A DNA stretch of 6,123 nt from the NCBI GenBank assembly GCA_002504905.1, contig DATY01000018.1, positions 5,494-11,616 on the forward strand, in the 5' to 3' direction. Below the pieces are notes generated by a model. It did not search any database and was not told where the DNA came from. It saw nothing but the letters and a program-made list of their open reading frames with translations. Positions 1 through 6,123 of the stretch are shown here, one piece after another. The translations under genes and the position numbers were made by a program. How positions within the stretch are numbered: the stretch's first letter is position 1; the number at the start of each line of letters is the position of its first letter. This DNA comes from Euryarchaeota archaeon UBA605. GTDB taxonomy: Archaea > Thermoplasmatota > Poseidoniia > Poseidoniales > Thalassarchaeaceae.

Positions 1-3000
1 CCCCCTGATAGTCCAGTAATTTCTGTTGAGTGATTACCAACAAAAGTGCCGCCTAGATTCTCACTACCAGTCCAACCTAATGATTGATTTCCCATATCAC
101 TAGTTCCATAATAAAAAGTTAAACTTGTTTCAGTTCCATTATCATAAGTTTCCCAAGAAATATCAGTCGAACTTGTTGTAATATTTGAAGAATCTAAATT
201 TCTTATTATGGCATCATAAATATAGAAATCTCCTCTTAAGGGATCATCAGTCCATATCGGTAAATTTTCAAGAGCAGAATAAGTATCCTCAATTAATGGA
301 AAACCCCATGCATTATGGTATGGTGCTAAGTTATAGCCCGTAGCATTGGAAAGATAAATTACCCAGGAATTATACTCTTCATTCCCTGTAGAAGGAACCT
401 CAGAAGATGGTAAATTATAGTAGACTGATAAAGCCTCAGTAATTGGCTCCCAACCCCATTCTTCTTTGATTAATAGGTAAGTGTCCAAAGCAGTCCAAAC
501 AGACCAATTGGAAATATTTGAGCCATCATCGAAGTAGGATTCCATACGATTAGTTCTCTGTTCAGGGTCAACAGCACCATGTCCCGCTACTCCCACTAAT
601 TCTTCCATTAGGTATACACTAGCGAAGTTACAACTTGTTTCAGTTGTTCCTGGAAGCGTTGAAGGCATCCATTGGTGGTTATGACCTAATTCATGGAACA
701 TTCCCCAATCTCCATTTTCACTCATTTGAGTATAATTGACAACATCTGGAACGCTTAAATCATGTGCCATAAAAGGATAGCCAGAGTGCATCCAACCTAC
801 TGAGATCTGAGCATCAAATACTGCTCTTTCAACCCTAGGCCATGGTTCAAAACCATATAACTCATGCTCCATTTCGAGAGCTCTGTCCCACCAATTCATC
901 AGTTGACTTGGATTGTTCAAATCACGTATTTCTGAACTTGGCACCGTCATAATGAAATTATTCGAAACAAGTTCAGCCCAAGGTGCAGGATTATCTTTTT
1001 CTGAATAAATCCATTCAAAATCAGAGGTTTCACCTAATACAAATAATGGGGCTCTAACCGCTCCGGAAATTGTCAAATTAATCTCTCCGAAAGTAGATCC
1101 AGCAGGAATGTATGCATAAATTGGGCCTCCAAATGCATTTGCTACGTTAGTTGTAGTTTCTTCAATTGTCCAAGTACGATATATTCTCGAGTGGCGCTTA
1201 ATTATTTCTTTGTTCCATAATCCATCAGTATGAGCACCAATCAGAATTGAGAAACCTAATTCAGAAGTTTCCTTATCTACAGTAATTGTAACCACTTCCC
1301 CTGGAGGCGCATAGAGCCCAGTAGACATTCGTAAAGAACTTCTAGGGTTAGAATAACCAAAATTACTTGGAAGACCGCTTTGAGTCCCATTTACGTTGAC
1401 TGTTCTAGTTATCCTGGTTGCATTCGAGGGTACCTCTCCAGGAAACTCTACATGACTGGGATGTATAGGTAATTCATCCGCAGGGAGTCCAAACATCAAC
1501 GCATCTTCAATACGAAGAATGATATCCGCTACCGGATCAATTCCTAATTCATACCCTGTGGAGCTCCAAAGTGTAGAATATGGTACTATAGTATAACCAG
1601 TTTGATTGACTAAATGACGTAAAGGAGTCCAGAAATCAGTGTAATCAAGAGTTACGATTCCGGTACAATCAGAAAGAGCAGAGTAGGCTACAGCTGCATC
1701 ATCATCATCCATTTCAACACCATCAATCCTATCTGCCAGAACTCCTGCGATAGCATTACTTATTGTTGAATACTCATTAGGCATATTTTGAAAATAAACA
1801 TCATTATATCCCCAATCACTTGATACAAAAAGGCCGGTAGATTTAGCAATTTTATTTCCAGGATAATTATGAGCAACATCAGAATTTGAATAAGACCAGT
1901 ACCAAGCATGTCCACCCATTATTAGCCCCCCTCCTGAATGTATGAAATCCACTATTGCTGAATTGTCAGAATCATCATGGCCATTCCAAAACTCATCGAT
2001 TAGGCAGTCAATACCTGTCAAGTCAGTTGGAGTAACTGAAAGATGTACATTGTGTCCTTGTTCGCGTAATTTCTCTTCAAAATCATCGAAACCGGCCCCA
2101 TAAGCCAGACCAACTTCAGCATTTTCTCCACATACCCAATCAACTGCTCTAAGAGAAAATGGATGATTTGTATTATCAACCCAACTTTCATGACCATAAC
2201 CTAACATCTTACCTTTACCAACATGAGATGCTGAAACAACAGGAATTCCACTTGATTCAAAGGCCACAGGAAATGACCACTTTCCGATAGGTAAAATCGG
2301 TGATGGCCAGCCCCCAAAGTCTGCTTCATTCATCCCTCTTAATAGTTCATTCTGATCGGCACGTAAGTCATGAATTGTTATCCAAATATTTAGTCCCGCA
2401 GAACCTCCTGAATTATTAGCCCAGATAGTATATTCTTTCGGTTCTGTTCGTGAATCAGGAATACCATAAATAGTTCCATTATCAAGTAATTGTAAACCAG
2501 AAGGAAGAGGAGGAGATACTTCCCATGATTCAATTTCAGGGCCATTATTCGTAACTGGAATCGTTATGGTTTTATTAGAACTAAAAATATATTCAGATTC
2601 TAACCAAAATATCTCATCAGGAGGTAAACTGCTTATACTAATGCTAATTTGAGTAACGGTGTAGCCACCTGTATTATTCGCCCATATGAGGTAATTCACC
2701 GAATCTTGTACATTAATAGGGGTACCTGATAATTCGCCATTCTGAGAGTTAAAGTCCATTCCTTCGGGAATATTGGGATATATTTCCCAACTTTCCGGTG
2801 TTCCATCAGACCAACTGGGAGTTAAAACTGGCATCTCCTCATTCACAGTCAAATCAAGTAAAAATGGATCATATCGAATATTTGATGGAGAGTTATCCCG
2901 AACGGAGATTAGAATACTTGTTGTAATTGAACCTCCGGTATTTGTAGCAGTAACATAATGTTCTCTTATCGCATGTAGTTCAGAAGGTGTACCAATTATT

Positions 3001-3887
3001 GACCCATCATCTTCACCAAATATCAGACCATTGGGTAATGGTGGCTCAATAGACCAATTAGTGACTTCCCCTCCAGCAATGTTTGCAAACTCTTCCACTG
3101 AATCATCAAGTAGCCATTGGAAAATATTACTAGAATAATATAAATTTTCAGGAGCTTGATGAGCAGTAATGATCCTAATATTAGTAGATGCAGAACCACC
3201 AGAATTAGAACCGATTACAGTATGATTACTATCTCCTAATTCACTAATTATACCGAATATTACTCCTGAATTATCTATTTCAAGACCTAAAGGCAATTCT
3301 GGAATAACTTCCCAATTTTCAACTAAACCACCCGAGACATCAGGGGTGGCAATTCCACATGATTGAGAAATTGTACAAAATATCTCATTATTTGAATAAG
3401 TTATTACAGACGGGGGTTGCGATAAGATTTCTATAGTAATTATAAAAACACTAGAGCCGATTACATTTTTTCCGATGATTGTATAACTAGTCCTTTCATT
3501 CTCTGACAGAGGAATCCCTGAAATAACACCACTCTGAGAATCTAATTTCAGCCCTCCGGGTAATTCAGGATTCACGAGCCAGTTCTCAGGTCCATCTCCT
3601 GTAAAACTAGGTGTTAATGCTTGCATGGTTTGACCTTCAATAAGTAATAATGAGTTTTCACCATAATCTAAATTTTCTGGAGAAGTCATCAATCTACAAT
3701 ACTCACCAGTAAAAACTTCATTGAAGAAACAATCCTCTTCAGTAACTAAATCAGTCTCACATACCGGATTATTTGGAGTCAAATCACAGTTAACTGTTTC
3801 ATTCTGTTCTTCCCCGAATAGAGAAAGACAACCGGGAGACAAGATAATAATTGTCAATAGAAATGCGACTGCTTTAATTGACTTCAC
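1..3887 (-). CDS. Surface-anchored M60-family (enhancin/TCAF-like) metallopeptidase with five He_PIG modules; 3' end outside window
   Basis: One open frame of 1295 codons without a stop, cut off at the left edge. Probable zinc metallopeptidase acting outside the cell; characterised M60 enzymes cut mucin-type glycoproteins, but the substrate here is unknown. Residues 1-20 are a lipoprotein-like signal (VKSIK, hydrophobic stretch, LSPGC with Cys20). Cys34, 43, 53 and 64 lie in a short linker. Residues about 71-507 are five putative-Ig modules. Residues about 510-850 resemble the N-terminal part of TCAF/FAM115 proteins (GHESW 565-569, GGG 652-654, GGHAW 658-662). Residues about 854-1205 are the M60 domain: MSTGLYAPPG at 854, VGWMHSGYP at 1030, HELGH at 1065-1069 and Glu1083 as likely third zinc ligand (HEXXH-x13-E). 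A fibronectin-III-like domain starts near 1225. Many N-x-S/T sequons fit a glycosylated surface protein. GTG start: no in-frame ATG exists upstream near the signal peptide, and the ATG two bases upstream meets TGA at once. Family call firm; substrate and lipid anchoring inferred. Confidence 0.9.
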   Translation of the reverse strand, partial: MKSIKAVAFLLTIIILSPGCLSLFGEEQNETVNCDLTPNNPVCETDLVTEEDCFFNEVFTGEYCRLMTSPENLDYGENSLLLIEGQTMQALTPSFTGDGPENWLVNPELPGGLKLDSQSGVISGIPLSENERTSYTIIGKNVIGSSVFIITIEILSQPPSVITYSNNEIFCTISQSCGIATPDVSGGLVENWEVIPELPLGLEIDNSGVIFGIISELGDSNHTVIGSNSGGSASTNIRIITAHQAPENLYYSSNIFQWLLDDSVEEFANIAGGEVTNWSIEPPLPNGLIFGEDDGSIIGTPSELHAIREHYVTATNTGGSITTSILISVRDNSPSNIRYDPFLLDLTVNEEMPVLTPSWSDGTPESWEIYPNIPEGMDFNSQNGELSGTPINVQDSVNYLIWANNTGGYTVTQISISISSLPPDEIFWLESEYIFSSNKTITIPVTNNGPEIESWEVSPPLPSGLQLLDNGTIYGIPDSRTEPKEYTIWANNSGGSAGLNIWITIHDLRADQNELLRGMNEADFGGWPSPILPIGKWSFPVAFESSGIPVVSASHVGKGKMLGYGHESWVDNTNHPFSLRAVDWVCGENAEVGLAYGAGFDDFEEKLREQGHNVHLSVTPTDLTGIDCLIDEFWNGHDDSDNSAIVDFIHSGGGLIMGGHAWYWSYSNSDVAHNYPGNKIAKSTGLFVSSDWGYNDVYFQNMPNEYSTISNAIAGVLADRIDGVEMDDDDAAVAYSALSDCTGIVTLDYTDFWTPLRHLVNQTGYTIVPYSTLWSSTGYELGIDPVADIILRIEDALMFGLPADELPIHPSHVEFPGEVPSNATRITRTVNVNGTQSGLPSNFGYSNPRSSLRMSTGLYAPPGEVVTITVDKETSELGFSILIGAHTDGLWNKEIIKRHSRIYRTWTIEETTTNVANAFGGPIYAYIPAGSTFGEINLTISGAVRAPLFVLGETSDFEWIYSEKDNPAPWAELVSNNFIMTVPSSEIRDLNNPSQLMNWWDRALEMEHELYGFEPWPRVERAVFDAQISVGWMHSGYPFMAHDLSVPDVVNYTQMSENGDWGMFHELGHNHQWMPSTLPGTTETSCNFASVYLMEELVGVAGHGAVDPEQRTNRMESYFDDGSNISNWSVWTALDTYLLIKEEWGWEPITEALSVYYNLPSSEVPSTGNEEYNSWVIYLSNATGYNLAPYHNAWGFPLIEDTYSALENLPIWTDDPLRGDFYIYDAIIRNLDSSNITTSSTDISWETYDNGTETSLTFYYGTSDMGNQSLGWTGSENLGGTFVGNHSTEITGLSG
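2367..3677 (-). repeat. Five tandem He_PIG (putative Ig) modules within the M60 protein
   Basis: Five protein-level repeats share the pattern N/S-W-x-[VI]-x-P-x-[LI]-P-x-G-[LM], then an acidic or Asn-rich turn, G-x-[IL]-x-G-[TI]-P, and usually end in N-x-G-G. The [LI]PxG[LM] cores start at residues 109, 198, 284, 373 and 461, so spacing is 86-89 residues. Module 2 is the most altered (it has GIIS where the others have GxP). The modules have diverged at the DNA level, so they are old duplications and not a recent expansion. In this family such modules act as beta-sandwich spacers; here they likely hold the peptidase away from the cell surface. Confidence 0.82.
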
Positions 3888-3923
3888 ATGATTGGTATGA
3901 AAGATTTCTTCATAAAGTATGTG

Positions 3924-3931
3924 TAAATATA
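3924..3931 (-). promoter_or_regulatory. Candidate TATA box for the M60 peptidase gene
   Basis: TATATTTA on the minus strand begins right after the SHMT stop codon (TAG, 3934-3932). Its centre is about 40 bases before the GTG at 3887. A normal archaeal distance of about 25 bases from TATA to transcript start would put the start near 3902, giving a leader of about 15 bases. That start lies downstream of the ATG at 3913, which favours the GTG. No Shine-Dalgarno-like sequence is visible. The match is by eye only. Confidence 0.5.
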
Positions 3932-5212
3932 CTATTCGAGATTTGAGTAAGCAGGTCCACTTTCGAAACAATATTTCACAGTCTGATAATTTGATTTGAA
4001 AGATTTAACATCGGATTTAATTTTTGAAGTATCTTCATTTTTAATTAGCGCACGCGCAAAGAAATTAGCAACATCTGTCATCTCATCTGTACCCATACCT
4101 ACTCTTGTTAATTCTGGTACGCCGAGCCTAAGACCACTTGGTTGCATTGCTTTGGTATCCCCAGGAAGCATATTCATATTAGTTATAATTCCTGATTGTT
4201 CAAGTATCTCCGCGGCCTTCCTACCAGCGCCTGAATCAATCTCACCATGTCTAGTCAATACCTGATGACTGGCAGTATAACCTCGATCTTCTGCTAAGAC
4301 ATCAAAACCTTCGGCAGCCAATGCTACCGCCAAAGCTTTAGCGTTAGAAACGATATCTCTTGCATAATCATTTCCAAACTCTTCAAATTCTGCTAAAGCT
4401 ACAGCCTTGCCTGCTACATGATGAAGATGATAAGATGAGCAAGTACCAGGAAAAATTGAATTATTTAATTTCCTATGAAATTTCTCATCCGAAGAATTTG
4501 ATAGGACAAAACCTCCTTGAGGGCCTGGAAATGTCTTATGACTACTTCCAGTCATCACATCTGCACCCTCTCTCAGAGGATCTTGAAATTGTCCACCAGC
4601 GATTAATCCAAGAACGTGGGCACCATCATACATTACTTTGGCACCAACTTCATGGGCAGCATCTGAAAGTTCTTGCAGAGGAGTTGGGAAAAGGAAAACT
4701 GACTGACCGAAAAGTGCTAAGCTAGGAGAAGTTTCTCGAATAATTTTCGCTGATGCATCTACATCTGGCTCCATTCTATCTATGTCCCAAGGGTAGGTTA
4801 CAAGATCCAATCCTCTGACACCAACTGCTCCCATTCTTGCATGAGAAATATGTCCTCCATCGGCAGTTGATACAGCTGTAATGGTCTCTCCAGGTTTTGC
4901 TAAAGCTTTCAATGAAGCAATATTTGATACTGTCCCAGATATTGATTGGATATTAGTAAAACTACAATTAAAAACACGCTTAGCCGATTCTATACCTATA
5001 GATTCTATCGTATCAAAATCATTACAACCTTGATAATATCTTTTTCCAGGTAAACCTTCTGCATATCTGCCATGAAGATCTGAATTTACAGCAGCAGCGA
5101 CAAGTGGTGAAACTATATTTTCACTGGCAATCATAGGTAAACTGTCACGATAATGAACCCCTGAGGATTTCACTGATTCAAGAATTCTACTGGCCTGGGA
5201 TCTCGCGTCCAT
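3932..5212 (-). CDS. glyA: Serine hydroxymethyltransferase (glycine hydroxymethyltransferase)
   Basis: Complete 426-residue cytoplasmic PLP enzyme that interconverts serine and glycine while moving a one-carbon unit to or from a tetrahydropterin. Length is normal for the family. Visible signatures are PMIASEN at 26-32; RYAEGLPGKRYY at 49-60, with the catalytic Glu52 and active-site tyrosines Tyr50 and Tyr60; GGHISH at 119-124, with the expected PLP-stacking His; DGAH at 196-199, with the Asp and His that bind the PLP ring and phenolic oxygen; TGSSHKT at 221-227, with Schiff-base Lys226; and SGLRLG at 359-364, with carboxylate-binding Arg362. All key residues are present, so the enzyme should be active. 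The frame stays open upstream to an ATG at 5344, but those 44 extra residues are hydrophobic and unlike SHMT, and they cover the promoter region. The start at 5212 (MDARSQAS) fits the family. Whether the pterin is folate or a methanopterin cannot be read here. It lies 44 bases upstream of the peptidase gene, and no functional link is evident. Confidence 0.97.
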   Translation of the reverse strand: MDARSQASRILESVKSSGVHYRDSLPMIASENIVSPLVAAAVNSDLHGRYAEGLPGKRYYQGCNDFDTIESIGIESAKRVFNCSFTNIQSISGTVSNIASLKALAKPGETITAVSTADGGHISHARMGAVGVRGLDLVTYPWDIDRMEPDVDASAKIIRETSPSLALFGQSVFLFPTPLQELSDAAHEVGAKVMYDGAHVLGLIAGGQFQDPLREGADVMTGSSHKTFPGPQGGFVLSNSSDEKFHRKLNNSIFPGTCSSYHLHHVAGKAVALAEFEEFGNDYARDIVSNAKALAVALAAEGFDVLAEDRGYTASHQVLTRHGEIDSGAGRKAAEILEQSGIITNMNMLPGDTKAMQPSGLRLGVPELTRVGMGTDEMTDVANFFARALIKNEDTSKIKSDVKSFKSNYQTVKYCFESGPAYSNLE

Positions 5213-5263
5213 GTTACTACATAGAGAACAGGTCAAAGAGTTTAGCGGAGGAAGATTCTCAGT

Positions 5264-5276
5264 AAAATTTAATTTT
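5264..5276 (-). promoter_or_regulatory. Candidate TATA region for the SHMT gene
   Basis: On the minus strand this reads AAAATTAAATTTT, an almost perfect palindrome (arms AAAATT and AATTTT around one base) centred about 58 bases before the ATG at 5212. It is the best TATA-like stretch at a usable distance and would give a leader of roughly 30 bases. No Shine-Dalgarno-like sequence precedes the ATG. AT-rich surroundings make chance matches likely, so this is tentative. Confidence 0.35.
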
Positions 5277-5333
5277 GCTAAAAAAACGTCATTTTTTAAT
5301 GATGTATTTATGAGCAAAAAAAATAAAAAACCC

Positions 5334-5342
5334 AATAAATAC
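5334..5342 (+). promoter_or_regulatory. Candidate TATA box for the CGCH / calcium-repeat surface protein gene
   Basis: AATAAATAC lies about 33 bases before the ATG at 5371, after an A-rich stretch (5315-5330). A transcript start about 25 bases downstream would leave a leader of only a few bases, so the mRNA may be nearly leaderless. This agrees with the lack of a Shine-Dalgarno sequence before the ATG. The rest of the 158-base divergent spacer is AT-rich; apart from the two promoter candidates it shows only A and T tracts, including AAAAAA/TTTTTT arms at 5281-5297. I see no RNA gene in it. Confidence 0.4.
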
Positions 5343-5370
5343 AAAAACTAGTAATTACACGTTACGATGT

Positions 5371-6123
5371 ATGAATAGTAAAAAACGAATGACAGCTATT
5401 TTAGTGATATTATTGGTATTATCTATTTCTGAAACTACTTTTGGATACAGTAGTGGCGTGACAGGGGCTTCAACAACGGGTTGTGGATGTCACGGGAGTA
5501 GTGGAGGGATGACTCCAACACTTTCAGGAATGCCAAACTCTGGATATGAAGGAAATACATCGTATACACTGAATATTGGAGGTACTGGAGGTCCTTCTGG
5601 GACTAAAGGAGGATTCAATTTAGATGCAGACTTGGGTTCTTGGTCGAATCCTAGTACAAATGCTAAATTGCAAAATGGTGAAGTCACACATTCTAATTCA
5701 AATTCAAGATCTTGGAGCGTGTCTTGGACTGCTCCAGCAAATGGATCAGGAAATGTGACATTCTCGCTTGTAGTAAATTTTGTTAACGGAAATGGAGGCA
5801 CTTCAGGTGACGATTGGGCTACGGGTACTTGGGTTGTTTCTCAGCAGATTACATCTAATGGAGACTCGGATGGAGATGGTTGGTCTGATTCTGATGAATC
5901 AGCCTGCGGTACAGATGCTTCCGATAACTCATCAATTCCTACAGATACTGATTCTGATGGGATTTGTGACCCATTAGATTCCGATGATGACGGAGATAGT
6001 TGGTCTGATTCTGATGAAGCAGCCTGTGGTACTGATTCATCTAATAATACATCAATTCCTACAGATACTGATTCTGATGGGATTTGTGACCCATTAGATT
6101 CCGATGATGATGGAGATAGTTGG
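5371..6123 (+). CDS. Secreted Reeler-like / choice-of-anchor-V-like protein with CGCH motif and calcium-binding repeats; 3' end outside window
   Basis: 251 codons are visible with no stop; the C-terminus is cut off. Residues 1-25 form a signal peptide (basic MNSKKR, hydrophobic core, likely cleavage near TTFG/YSSG). Cys38-Gly-Cys-His41 follows within TTGCGCHGSSG. Residues about 48-160 look like a beta-rich domain of the choice-of-anchor V / Reeler-like kind: LSGMPNSGYEGNTSYTLNI, then GGFNLDADLGSW, EVTHSN, WSVSWTAP, VTFSLVVNFVNGNGG and DDW. From Asp165 the protein changes to thrombospondin type 3-like Asp-rich repeats (DSDGDGW, DTDSDGICD, DSDDDGD), which in known families bind calcium and stiffen a stalk. 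Such proteins are common in planktonic archaea and marine bacteria; exact function is unknown. CxCH is one residue shorter than the heme c motif CxxCH, so heme binding is uncertain. The ATG at 5371 gives the basic n-region; an ATG at 5389 is possible but less likely. Transcribed divergently from the SHMT gene. Confidence 0.85.
   Translation, partial: MNSKKRMTAILVILLVLSISETTFGYSSGVTGASTTGCGCHGSSGGMTPTLSGMPNSGYEGNTSYTLNIGGTGGPSGTKGGFNLDADLGSWSNPSTNAKLQNGEVTHSNSNSRSWSVSWTAPANGSGNVTFSLVVNFVNGNGGTSGDDWATGTWVVSQQITSNGDSDGDGWSDSDESACGTDASDNSSIPTDTDSDGICDPLDSDDDGDSWSDSDEAACGTDSSNNTSIPTDTDSDGICDPLDSDDDGDSW
5881..6123 (+). repeat. Tandem 120-bp repeat encoding 40-residue calcium-binding units
   Basis: Two full units (5881-6000 and 6001-6120) are in frame, and the first codon of a third (TGG) ends the window. 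I count 10 mismatches in 120 bases. Nine fall in the first 49 bases; the next 61 bases (5930-5990 against 6050-6110) are identical, and one silent change follows. Each unit encodes W-S-D-S-D-E-x-A-C-G-T-D, a Ser/Asn-rich stretch, then PTDTDSDGICDPLDSDDDGDS. Both Cys of each unit are kept (CGTD and ICD), so each may form a disulfide. A partial leader (GDSDGDG) precedes the first unit. The copy number is unknown. Confidence 0.92.

Noticed and set aside
1697..1710. Run of ATC units, possible microsatellite
   Set aside because: It encodes a short Asp run within the peptidase and is only about four units long; too short to call a variable repeat.
2773..2958. 61-codon open frame on the plus strand inside the He_PIG region
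   Set aside because: Antisense to conserved module motifs on the minus strand; no independent evidence.
3996..4265. 89-codon open frame on the plus strand over the 3' end of the SHMT gene
   Set aside because: Antisense shadow of conserved coding sequence, with no domain or promoter seen.
4360..4725. 121-codon open frame on the plus strand inside the SHMT gene
   Set aside because: It is antisense to conserved SHMT active-site sequence and its His/Leu/Gln-rich product resembles no family; a shadow frame.
5213..5344. N-terminal extension of the SHMT frame to an ATG at 5344 (44 extra residues, hydrophobic start)
   Set aside because: The extension is unlike SHMT N-termini and lies over the AT-rich promoter region. 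A membrane-targeted SHMT is implausible, and the start at 5212 gives a normal family length.
5490..5801. 103-codon Pro-rich open frame on the minus strand
   Set aside because: Antisense to the Gly- and Ser-rich secreted protein, which has a clear signal peptide and domain pattern; Pro richness mirrors its Gly codons.
5780..5977. 65-codon open frame on the plus strand, another frame of the calcium-repeat gene
   Set aside because: Out-of-frame reading of GAT/TCT-rich repeat codons, which yields a Met/Leu-rich product.
5881..6123. Possible CRISPR array because of regular repeats
   Set aside because: The units are contiguous, in frame and fully explained by Asp-rich protein repeats; there are no spacers.

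Overview
The window looks like a piece of an AT-rich genome of a planktonic marine archaeon of the Poseidoniia type (Marine Group II, or the related Group III). Three things suggest this: a lipoprotein-type surface protein built from putative-Ig (He_PIG) modules; a secreted protein that pairs a CxCH motif with D-x-D-x-D-G calcium-binding repeats; and an archaeal-style serine hydroxymethyltransferase. TATA-like boxes with little or no Shine-Dalgarno sequence also fit an archaeon. The lineage is inferred from protein style, not from a marker gene.

Layout. Positions 1-3887, minus strand, are one uninterrupted reading frame of 1295 codons whose 3' end lies off the left edge. It encodes a very large surface metallopeptidase of family M60. 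In order it has a lipoprotein-like signal, a short Cys-containing linker, five He_PIG modules of about 88 residues, a TCAF/FAM115-like region, the M60 catalytic domain with an intact HELGH site, and the start of a fibronectin-III-like domain. Positions 3932-5212, minus strand, hold a complete serine hydroxymethyltransferase gene (glyA), 44 bases upstream of the peptidase gene and in the same direction. Positions 5213-5370 form an AT-rich divergent promoter region. Positions 5371-6123, plus strand, hold the 5' part of a secreted protein with a CGCH motif, a Reeler-like / choice-of-anchor-V-like domain and 120-bp tandem repeats that run off the right edge.

How they work together. The two flanking genes encode extracellular proteins and the middle one a cytoplasmic one-carbon enzyme; nothing shows a shared pathway. 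The peptidase gene probably has its own promoter, because a good TATA box (TATATTTA) begins at the SHMT stop codon. The most notable item is the peptidase. Its C-terminal two thirds resembles the full layout of the animal TRPM8-channel-associated factors, but with an apparently working zinc site and an outward-facing cell-surface location.
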